Shown piece after piece: positions 8,220 to 15,716 of a DNA stretch of 64,000 nucleotides; positions within the stretch are counted from its first letter, which is position 1, and the number at the start of each line of letters is the position of its first letter. The translations under genes and the position numbers were made by a program. The DNA comes from Bifidobacterium thermophilum (GTDB taxonomy: Bacteria; Actinomycetota; Actinomycetes; Actinomycetales; Bifidobacteriaceae), in assembly GCA_000741495.1 (NCBI GenBank), contig JGZV01000001.1, positions 434,001 through 498,000 on the forward strand, read 5' to 3'. The notes beneath the pieces were generated by a model, which saw nothing but the letters and a program-made list of their open reading frames with translations, was not told where the DNA came from and searched no databases.

Positions 8220-9915
8220 ATGGTAGCAAAAAAACGCGGGTCTTCCCGCCACCCCAGCTGATCTGATCGACGTCGACGAAGTCATCGGCAAGTACTATGA
8301 CATCGTCCCCGACGTCAACGTCCCCGAGCAGCGCGTGAGCTTCGGCACGTCCGGCCACCGCGGCTCCTCCCTGAAGACCTCGTTCAACGAGGCCCACATC
8401 GTCGCCATCTCCCAGGCCATCGCCGAGCACCGCAAGGCCGCCGGCATCACCGGCCCGCTGTACCTCGGCCGCGACACCCACGCCCTGTCCCTGCCGGCAT
8501 GGAAGACTGCCATCGAGGTACTGGTCGCCAACGGTGTGCGCGTGCGCATCGATTCGCGCGACGACTTCACCCCGACGCCGGTCGTCTCCCAGGCGATCCT
8601 GACACACAACCGCGCGGCTGACGGCACGCAGCGCTTCTCCGGCGACGACCTCGCCGACGGCATCGTCGTCACCCCGTCGCACAACCCGCCCACCGACGGC
8701 GGCTTCAAGTACGATCCGCCGACCGGCGGCCCGGCCCCGGCCGAGACGACGAACGCGATCGCCAAGCGCGCCAATGAACTGCTGCCCGACTTCAAGAACG
8801 TCAAGCGCGTCCCGTTCGAGCAGGCCGTCAAGTCCGACCTCGTCGAGCGCTTCGACTTCCGCAAGCACTACGTCGAGGATCTCGGCAACGTCATCGACTT
8901 CGACGTGATCAAGTCCTCCGGCGTGCGCCTGGGCATCGACCCGCTGGGCGGCGCGTCCGTGAATTACTGGCCGCTGGTCAACGAAGTGTACGGCACCTCC
9001 ATCGAGGTCGTACGCCCGCAGGTCGACCCGACCTGGCGTTTCATGACCATCGACCACGACGGCAAGATCCGCATGGATCCGTCCTCCCCGTACGCGATGA
9101 AGGGCCTCGTCGACTCCCTCAACAACGGCGCCTGGGACAAGTACGATCTCGTCGGCGGCACCGACCCGGACGCCGACCGTCACGGCATCGTGTGCCCTGA
9201 CTGGGGCGTCATGAACCCGAACCATTACATCGCCGTCGTTGTCGAATACCTGTTCGGCAAGGACAAGAACGGCAACCCGAACCGCCCGGATTGGCCTGAA
9301 GGCACCGGCATCGGCAAGACCCTCGTGTCCTCCTCCTTGATCGACCGCGTGGCCGCCTCCATCGGCGCCAAGCTCGTCGAGGTCCCGGTCGGCTTCAAGT
9401 GGTTCGTCGACCCGCTGTTCACCGGCGAAGTCGCGTTCGGCGGCGAGGAAAGCTCCGGCATGAGCTTCCTGCGCAAGGACGGCCGCGTGTGGACCACCGA
9501 CAAGGACGGCCTCATCCCCGACCTGCTCGCCGCGGAAATCACCGGCAAGATGGGCAAGAACCCGGCCGAACTGCACAAGGACCAGGTCGCCCGCTTCGGC
9601 GAAAGCTGGTACAAGCGCATCGACACGCCGACCACCCTCGAGCAGAAGCAGAAGTTCGCCAAGCTCACCGGCGACGACGTGACCGCCACCACCCTGGGCG
9701 GCGAGGAAATCACCGCGAAGCTCACCAAGGCTCCGGGCAACGACGCGCCGATCGGCGGCCTCAAGGTGACGACCAAGAACAACTGGTTCGCCGCCCGCCC
9801 GTCCGGCACCGAAAACATCTACAAGGTGTACGCCGAATCCTTCGACTCCCCCGAAACCCTCGACAAGGTACTCGAGGAAGCGACCGAAGTCGTGGACAAG
9901 GCGCTCGCTGAGTGA
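8220..9915 (+). CDS. pgm: Phosphoglucomutase (alpha-D-glucose phosphate-specific), apparent +1 frameshift near start
   Basis: Interconverts glucose 1-phosphate and glucose 6-phosphate, linking glycogen and nucleotide-sugar metabolism with the bifid shunt. The visible motifs are the phosphoserine loop TPSHNPP (about nt 8674), the metal loop DPDADRHG (about 9163), the sugar loop [10 protein letters not shown] and the phosphate-binding [10 protein letters not shown] near the end. The body frame opens only at a GTG at 8335. However, the ATG at 8220 followed by the A7 run at 8228-8234 would read [20 protein letters not shown] directly into the body if the run had six A. I therefore annotate from 8220 with a one-base insertion. 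If the run is real, the GTG product lacks about 38 N-terminal residues. Confidence 0.93.
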
Positions 9916-9962
9916 TTGCCATGACGGCAATGCCGCGATAATCGCGACAGTTTGAGCAGTCC

Positions 9963-9999
9963 AAGACCCCGTTGCGGAATGGCTCCGCGGCGGGGTCTT
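9963..9999 (+). terminator. Terminator of pgm
   Basis: AAGACCCCG facing CGGGGTCTT with inner GCGG/CCGC pairing, 47 bp after the stop codon. The following sequence is only weakly T-rich. Confidence 0.7.
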
Positions 10000-10123
10000 C
10001 GCGTTGGCTGCGGTTGGGTTGCATGTGCGAGGGGCGGCGGCGTGCGAGGATTCAATCGCACAACGGGCAGTCGACGACACCAAACCGACCGCACTGCAGC
10101 CCCCGACCTCCTCAGCAAGTCCC

Positions 10124-10214
10124 AACATCTCGCGGAATCGCCGAATCGCGGGAGATGTTCAGAGCAACATCTCAATATCTCCAAGACAGGCGGCGATCCC
10201 GCGAGATATTGAGA
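10124..10214. repeat. Paired hairpin-ended repeat, family A (units A5 and A6)
   Basis: Units at 10124-10163 (40 bp) and 10174-10214 (41 bp), period 50 bp. A5 starts AACATCTCGC and ends GAGATGTTCAGA; A6 starts AATATCTC and ends GAGATATTGAGA. The junction GAGATGTT-CAGAGC-AACATCTC is a perfect 8-bp hairpin with a 6-nt loop. Confidence 0.65.
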
Positions 10215-10312
10215 TTCCCCGACCGGCACGCCCTACCACCGGCGTCGACAAAAACGCGGAATCAAGCCAATCCTACATTTCCGGCAACCGGACGGACTAC
10301 ACACAAAGTCCC

Positions 10313-10404
10313 AACATCTCGCCCGAACAGCCGACATCGCGGAGATTTTCAGAGAAACATCCCAACATCTCGTCATTCGCGGCCCTGTAAAAGAGATATT
10401 GAGA
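10313..10404. repeat. Paired hairpin-ended repeat, family A (units A7 and A8)
   Basis: Units at 10313-10353 and 10364-10404, both 41 bp, period 51 bp. They start AACATCTCGC and AACATCTCGT and end GAGATTTTCAGA and GAGATATTGAGA; the interiors differ from each other and from other units. No gene is supported between 9916 and 10845. Confidence 0.65.
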
Positions 10405-10664
10405 AAACGCGACATGCCCGATACCCACGTCCCTCGAGCGAGACATCGAGCGATGATGACATCAAGGAACCACACCAAACACCCGTCCACGCACACGCCC
10501 ACGCCGATGGTCACGTTACGCGGAGCGTCCGTCGTGACGCCACCCGTTGGATTGCTGGGCTTGATGGACTATCGGTTTGCTTAGCCGGGAATACAATGGG
10601 CGCACCACGGCATAGGGCATTTCAATATCTGCGGGCTCATCGCAGCAGTACTGTCGCCGGCGGA

Positions 10665-10760
10665 CGGGAGTTTAGCGTGAATCGGCCTATCGGTCGCCGA
10701 TCTCCCACGCGCGGTGCGGGAGTTTGCGGGAATCACGCGTTCATGCGGATAATCTCCCAC
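10665..10760. repeat. Paired hairpin-ended repeat, family B (units B1 and B2)
   Basis: Two units of exactly 44 bp at 10665-10708 and 10717-10760 (period 52 bp). Each begins CGGGAGTTT and ends CTCCCAC, enclosing a variable interior. At the junction CTCCCAC and GCGGGAG face each other across a 7-nt loop. Related pairs are at 39396-39490 and 39542-39637. Confidence 0.65.
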
Positions 10761-10845
10761 GTTCATTACGACCCGCGCACAGGCCAGAATCCACATCAAG
10801 CGGGCACAGCACAATACACCCCAAACCCAATGATTTCAACGGCAT

Positions 10846-11292
10846 TCAGTGGCTCAGCCGGTGCCGCACTGCGCGCATCTTGGGGCTCAGCTCGTCATCG
10901 GGCAGCGCGTCGACCTGCTCGCACGACCCTAGCCGGTCGGCCGTCTGGTAGTACCACAACTTGTAGTCCAGCGCGTCGAGGTTGTCCTGGAGCTCGCGCA
11001 TCTTATCTATCACGGCCTCGCGCTGGCTGCGGATCATATCAAGCCGCTGTTCGATGGTCGCATCGCCTTCGCCGCACAGGTCGACATACCGTTTGATGTC
11101 CTTGATCGGCATACCGCCGGCTTTCAGACACCCGATGATGTTGATCATCGGCATGTCGTCATCGCTGAACACGCGCGCCCCGCCGCCGGTCCGGCCCACG
11201 AACGGCAGCAGCCCTTCGCTGTCGTAGTAGCGCAGCGTCGAGGTGGATACCCCAAGTTTCTTCGCCATCTGGCCGATAGTGTATGTCACCAT
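10846..11292 (-). CDS. MerR-family transcriptional regulator
   Basis: A 148-residue regulator with the MerR winged helix at the N terminus (TIGQMAKKLGVSTSTLRYYD, residues about 4-23), a coiled-coil dimerisation helix around residues 80-120 and a short effector tail with few cysteines. The ATG at 11292 is preceded by GAAAGGAG; an upstream in-frame ATG lacks such a site. It is the last gene of a leftward cluster with a zinc alcohol dehydrogenase and a carboxymuconolactone decarboxylase-like protein, the arrangement known for AdhR-type aldehyde-responsive regulators. Control of this cluster is an inference from context. Confidence 0.9.
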   Translation of the reverse strand: MVTYTIGQMAKKLGVSTSTLRYYDSEGLLPFVGRTGGGARVFSDDDMPMINIIGCLKAGGMPIKDIKRYVDLCGEGDATIEQRLDMIRSQREAVIDKMRELQDNLDALDYKLWYYQTADRLGSCEQVDALPDDELSPKMRAVRHRLSH

Positions 11293-11380
11293 CCGTGGCT
11301 CCTTTCCAGTAGTACGTACACGCATCTGCCACCCCGGACGGAACCCCGGAGCGGCAGAACGGCAATGGCACGGTTCGATG

Positions 11381-12472
11381 TCAGCCTTCGACTTCGGACA
11401 CCTTCACCAACGCCTTGATCACGCGGCGCGCATCCATGTCGGCGTAGGCTTGCGGCACCTCGTCCAGGGTGTACGTCTTGGTGAAGACGTGTCCCGGGTG
11501 GATGTTGCCGGCGAGCACTTCGCGCAGCAGGCGCTGGCGGGCGTAGGTACGCACGGGGGCCGGGCCGCCCTTGATGCCGATGTTGCGATAGAAGGTGGTA
11601 TCCGCCGGGATCTGTACACCGTGCGGCAAACCCACGCGGCCGATGACGGCACCCGGACGGCCGACACGCAACGCGGTGTTGAACGACTGGGCGGAACCGA
11701 CGCATTCAAGCACGGCATCGGCACCGGAGCCGGTGAGTTCCATGACGCGCGCAACCGCCGCGTCATCACGCTCAGGCACAATGTCGGTGGCGCCGAATTC
11801 GCGGGCGATGGCGGCACGGTCCTCGTGGCGGCTCATGGCGATGATACGGGCGGCGCCCAGCAGTTTGGCGGACAGCACACCACACAGACCCACCGCGCCA
11901 TCACCGAACACGACGGCGGTGTCACCTGGCTTGACTTCGGCGCTGACGGCCGCATGGTAGCCGGTGCCCATCACGTCGGACAGGGTCAGCAGGTCGGCGA
12001 GCATCTCGTCAGAGAATTCCGCAGGGCTGGCTGGCGCGCCGGGAATATCACCAGCGGCGAGCGCCTCGGACACGTTGACGACAGTGCCGTTGGCATGCGG
12101 GACATGCAGGTATTCGCTCTGGCAGCCTTCGCCTTCGGCACCGCCGAAGTAGCCGCCATTCAGGCAGCTGGATTCAAAGCCGGCTTTGCACGCCGCGCAT
12201 TCGCCGCAGCTGATGGGGAACGGCACGATGACGAAATCGCCGGGTTTGGCGACGGTCACATCGGCGCCGATTTCGGTCACGACGCCGATGGATTCATGAC
12301 CGATCGGCGTTCCGGCGGAGTTAGCATCCTGGCTGCGGTATGGCCACAGGTCGGACCCGCACACGCAGGTGCGCACGACGCGGATAATCAGATCGCCTGG
12401 GTTCTTGATAGTAGGAATCGGGCGTTCTTCGACGCGCACATCGTGCGGTCCGTAATAGATGGTTGACTTCAT
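11381..12472 (-). CDS. Zinc-dependent alcohol dehydrogenase (MDR family)
   Basis: A 363-residue medium-chain dehydrogenase that interconverts alcohols and aldehydes or ketones with NAD(P)H. Catalytic zinc ligands Cys38 (CGSDLW) and His59-Glu60 (GHES) are present, as are the four structural zinc cysteines at 89, 92, 95 and 103. The Rossmann dinucleotide motif is FGDGAVGL near residue 190. The gene lies between the CMD/cupin gene (138 bp upstream) and merR (88 bp downstream), all in one direction. The substrate is not predictable; the context suggests reactive aldehyde removal. Confidence 0.93.
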   Translation of the reverse strand: MKSTIYYGPHDVRVEERPIPTIKNPGDLIIRVVRTCVCGSDLWPYRSQDANSAGTPIGHESIGVVTEIGADVTVAKPGDFVIVPFPISCGECAACKAGFESSCLNGGYFGGAEGEGCQSEYLHVPHANGTVVNVSEALAAGDIPGAPASPAEFSDEMLADLLTLSDVMGTGYHAAVSAEVKPGDTAVVFGDGAVGLCGVLSAKLLGAARIIAMSRHEDRAAIAREFGATDIVPERDDAAVARVMELTGSGADAVLECVGSAQSFNTALRVGRPGAVIGRVGLPHGVQIPADTTFYRNIGIKGGPAPVRTYARQRLLREVLAGNIHPGHVFTKTYTLDEVPQAYADMDARRVIKALVKVSEVEG

Positions 12473-12610
12473 GGTTGCTCCTTTGTATTGGGGTATTGCA
12501 CTGGATTGGATGATGTATCGGTGCCGGTCAGCGGCAGACCGGCGGACGGCTCACGCGTCACGCGGCATACATCACGCGTTGAGCTTGTCGTACTCGGTCT
12601 GGTCAAGAAA

Positions 12611-13300
12611 CTACTGCCAATCGACGACCGACCCGTCCTCGCCGGCCGGCGTGATGGCGATATGAGTGAGCGTGGAATCCGCTGCAGCCCCGTGCCAATG
12701 ACGCACGTTCGGCGGGCAGACCACCACATCACCGGCGTGCAGTTCGTGGGGCGGCTGCCCCTCCTGCTGCTCCCAGCCGTGACCGGCGGTGACCAGCAGA
12801 ATCTGCCCCTTGGGGTGCGTATGCCAGCGGTTGTAGCATCCGCGGTCGAAGGTCACATTACCCGCGCCCGCGGCCGGCAGGCCACCAAGCATCTGTAGCC
12901 AGGCATGGCCGGTGAAATTCGGCCCGTCCGCCGGTTCACCCAACTCGAAGGGACCATGCACGGGCGCCGGTTCGGTGGCATCGTCGCCGTAGACCTTGCG
13001 CACGATGCCGAACGCGCTCCACGCCTTGGGCCAGCCTGCGTAGAACGCGAGCTGGGTGACGATCTCCACCATCTCGTCGCGTGTCACGCCGTTCTTCTTG
13101 GCCAGCGCAATATGGGATTCCAGTTGTGGGAACAGCCCCTGCGCCATCAACGCCGCGCACGTGACCATACTGCGGTCGTGCAGCGACAGCGAATCCTCGC
13201 GGCTCCACACCTCGCCGAACAGTACGTCATCGTTGAGATGCGCGAACACCGGGGCGAGATCGCCGAGGTTGTTGCGTCCTGCAGTCTGTTTGATTGCCAT
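12611..13300 (-). CDS. Carboxymuconolactone decarboxylase-like protein fused to a cupin
   Basis: A 229-residue two-domain protein. Residues 1-100 match the AhpD/CMD fold (HDRSMVTCAALMAQG and VEIVTQLAFYAGWPKAWSA) but lack the CxxC pair of AhpD peroxidases, leaving one Cys in TCAAL. Residues about 120-229 are a cupin with metal-ligand-like histidines in WHTHPKG and RHWHG. Such fusions are common beside alcohol dehydrogenases and are thought to handle reactive carbonyls or quinones, but biochemical roles are poorly known. The start at 13300 (MAIKQTAGRNN) has AAGGTGA upstream; a longer frame to 13501 looks non-coding. Confidence 0.88.
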   Translation of the reverse strand: MAIKQTAGRNNLGDLAPVFAHLNDDVLFGEVWSREDSLSLHDRSMVTCAALMAQGLFPQLESHIALAKKNGVTRDEMVEIVTQLAFYAGWPKAWSAFGIVRKVYGDDATEPAPVHGPFELGEPADGPNFTGHAWLQMLGGLPAAGAGNVTFDRGCYNRWHTHPKGQILLVTAGHGWEQQEGQPPHELHAGDVVVCPPNVRHWHGAAADSTLTHIAITPAGEDGSVVDWQ

Positions 13301-13536
13301 GCCCGTCACCTTGCCTTCCTGCAGATCGGCTTGTTTAGGATTCCGAATCGTCCCGGTTTCCGACCGGTTTTTTCCGGCCGGTTTTCCGGGATTCCGCCCG
13401 TTCCAGGTTGCCCGGAACGCTTCCATATCCGCGATGTGATACCTCAACCCTAAAGGTTCAAGTTCACTTGAAGTCAAACGGCGACACGCCGGGATAATCA
13501 AGAGACCGTATCCCGCCCCCTCCGTAAGGTGGAGGC

Positions 13537-14634
13537 ATGACGATCACGGTTTCGACGGATGGATCAGCACTAGGCAATCCGAACGGTCCGATGGGGTGGG
13601 CATGGGCCGACCATACGCCGCACGCGGGCGGGACGCCCGGGCATGAGCATGAGGGCGATTGCGATGCGGGCGGTGCCTCCAACGGCACCAACCAGATCGG
13701 CGAGCTGTGCGCGGTGCTTGAAGCCTTGCGCGCCCACCCGGGCGCTGAGCCGCTCGTCATCGAATCCGACTCGCAGTATGCCATCAACTGCTCCACGACC
13801 TGGGTGCGCGGCTGGAAAAAGCACGGTTGGAAGAACTCGCAGGGCAAGCCGGTGAAAAACCGTGAGCTCATCGCCGCCATCGACCGTGAGATCTCGCAAC
13901 GGCCCGGACCGGTGAAATTCGTGTGGGTCAAGGGGCATAACAATAATCCCGGCAATGAAAAAGTCGACCACCTTGCCCACGGGTATGCGGGCGACTGCCG
14001 CGGCGGCGTCAAACCGGGGTATCTGCCGCTTGAGGGCTGGCAGTCGCTGCTCGCCTCCGAATACGCGAAGGGCACCGTCGTGCCCGAGGATGCGCACATG
14101 CTGATGGAAGGCAAGATTTCCGCGACCGAATACCATCTGGGACGCGCCGAAGACACCGGCGGCGTGCCTGACGCGGGCGACGGGCAGAGCGCAGACGGCG
14201 TTCCGGATTCGCGGACTTCTTCCGGCAGCGGGCGCGCCGAATCGCTGGCTGAGCAGCTGGCCGAACCGGAAGGCGTTCCGGATGATCTGCCGGATTACCA
14301 CAGGACCGCGGAAGCCGCGACAACGGACGCGGATGATGACACCAGCACCGCCGAACCTGCCGGTTCAACCGACGACGAATCAGCCGCCTCAACCCCCGAT
14401 AACCAAACCGTACCGACGGCCTCCTCGACCGCTCCCGCATCATCCGGCGGCAATCGCCCGCGCGTGGTCCCCGGCTTGACGCTCTCCGGCACGCTGCGGT
14501 TCTCCCCACCTCCGTCCAGCAGCCCGACATTCAGCGGCGAGCCCCGCCATATTCACGGCTTGGTGGAAATCGACGGATACGTGCAAGGCGACGGCTCCAT
14601 CGAGCTCAACGGCGCCCGGTTCATACTCGGGTAA
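13537..14634 (+). CDS. rnhA: Ribonuclease HI with long C-terminal extension
   Basis: Cleaves the RNA strand of RNA-DNA hybrids. The N-terminal 150 residues are a complete RNase HI domain with Asp8 (STDGSALGNP), Glu56 (GELCAV), Asp78 (ESDSQ), His134 (KGHNNNPGNE) and Asp144. At 365 residues it is more than twice the family's usual length. Residues 160-200 are a helical segment, 200-310 a low-complexity Ser/Thr/Pro/Glu-rich linker, and the last 55 residues a compact Gly/Pro-rich tail (HIHGLVEIDGYVQGDGSIEL) of unknown function. The ATG at 13537 follows a GGAGG site. Confidence 0.93.
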   Translation: MTITVSTDGSALGNPNGPMGWAWADHTPHAGGTPGHEHEGDCDAGGASNGTNQIGELCAVLEALRAHPGAEPLVIESDSQYAINCSTTWVRGWKKHGWKNSQGKPVKNRELIAAIDREISQRPGPVKFVWVKGHNNNPGNEKVDHLAHGYAGDCRGGVKPGYLPLEGWQSLLASEYAKGTVVPEDAHMLMEGKISATEYHLGRAEDTGGVPDAGDGQSADGVPDSRTSSGSGRAESLAEQLAEPEGVPDDLPDYHRTAEAATTDADDDTSTAEPAGSTDDESAASTPDNQTVPTASSTAPASSGGNRPRVVPGLTLSGTLRFSPPPSSSPTFSGEPRHIHGLVEIDGYVQGDGSIELNGARFILG

Positions 14635-14857
14635 GCGGGCGGCCGGCAGTCAGCGGGACGATCGGACCGAGCTGTGAAGTATCAAAGGTCATCACATCAT
14701 AGTCACGCTGTAAGCCGAGCCAGAATTGAGGTGTCGTCCTCCAACGCCCCCACCACACAACAGGCCATCCCCGCCCCGATCGGAAGAACCGATACGAAAA
14801 GCAGCGCTCATTCCGCACTGAGATATACTTGGCGTTACGGTTTCTGAGGTACGCCAC
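14621..14857 (-). pseudogene. Remnant of a HigB-HigA toxin-antitoxin pair
   Basis: The minus-strand frame encodes a short RelE/HigB-like stretch (RNAKYISVRNERCFSYRF, compare the family's YSIRINDQWRICF ending) and then, after a break, TTPQFWLGLQRDYDV. The latter resembles the PEFWLNLQxxYDL segment found at the C terminus of HigA antitoxins. The toxin core and the antitoxin helix-turn-helix are missing, which suggests an internal deletion fused two fragments. The resemblance is by eye only. Otherwise 14640-14890 holds only the ribosome site of the next gene. Confidence 0.4.
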
Positions 14858-14895
14858 TTCATACGGAAGCCAAATGGCACATCATCGAGGAGGCC

Positions 14896-15705
14896 ATGAG
14901 CATGTCGACACCACACACCGTCAACGACGTCACGACTGCACCGACGCAAGCGACTGACCCGAGCATCGTCCTGTCACTGAGTGATATCACGTTTTCATAT
15001 TCAAACAACACGAACATTCTTCGCGATATCTCACTTGACTTTCCAAACGGTTCATGGAGCGCAATCATGGGCCCCTCCGGGTCAGGCAAGTCGACACTAC
15101 TCTATTGCGCCAGCGGGCTGCTAAGCCCCCAGCACGGGCATGTTATCTGCGGCACCACCGATATCACCACGCTCAAAGGCAATGACCTGACAACGTTCCG
15201 CCGCGAACATTTCGGATTCGTATTCCAAAATTACAATCTGCTCCCGGAACTCACCGCCACCCAGAACGTCCTGCTTCCCAGCATGTTTGGATCACACGCG
15301 CTACCTGAGCAGGACGCTCGTCGTGCGCTCGCGGATGTAGGTTTGAACCAGTACGCGGACCGCTACCCGGAAGACCTCTCCGGCGGGCAACGGCAACGCG
15401 TCGCCATTGCGAGAGGACTGGCGCTTCATCCGGATATCCTATTCGCCGACGAGCCGACAGGAGCACTTGATTCCAAAACGACACGTGAGGTGATGGATCT
15501 CTTCCGCATGGCATCCGACAGAAAACAGACCGTGATCATGGTCACCCACGACCCCAATGTCGCGGCATGCGCAGATCAGGTCATTTTCCTTGTTGACGGT
15601 TCGGTTGTCGGCATCCACCGCGGCATGACCGCTGCAGATATCGCGTTGGCCTTCAGTACCGGCAACTTCGCTTCAACTCCGTCAACAACCGAAGACGCTC
15701 AGTAA
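14896..15705 (+). CDS. ABC transporter ATP-binding protein (MacB/LolD type)
   Basis: A 269-residue ATPase subunit pairing with the FtsX-like permease encoded 11 bp downstream. Walker A is GPSGSGKST, the signature motif LSGGQRQR, Walker B LFADEPTGALDS, and the switch histidine is in MVTHD. The EPTGALD wording is characteristic of the MacB/LolD/FtsE family, which in Gram-positives exports peptides or extrudes antimicrobials. The start ATG at 14896 has a strong GAGGAGG site. No two-component system, common beside such pairs, is adjacent. Confidence 0.95.
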   Translation: MSMSTPHTVNDVTTAPTQATDPSIVLSLSDITFSYSNNTNILRDISLDFPNGSWSAIMGPSGSGKSTLLYCASGLLSPQHGHVICGTTDITTLKGNDLTTFRREHFGFVFQNYNLLPELTATQNVLLPSMFGSHALPEQDARRALADVGLNQYADRYPEDLSGGQRQRVAIARGLALHPDILFADEPTGALDSKTTREVMDLFRMASDRKQTVIMVTHDPNVAACADQVIFLVDGSVVGIHRGMTAADIALAFSTGNFASTPSTTEDAQ

Positions 15706-15716
15706 GAAGGTGTGCC

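Noticed and set aside
831..10760. CRISPR array at the family A and B repeats
   Set aside because: Spacing (about 50 bp) and variable interiors resemble repeat-spacer units, but only two units occur together, the conserved part is two short facing ends with a variable loop, and no cas gene is in the window.
9972..11096. 374-codon plus-strand open frame in the pgm-merR spacer
   Set aside because: Crosses both repeat families and overlaps merR antisense; no protein similarity or ribosome site.
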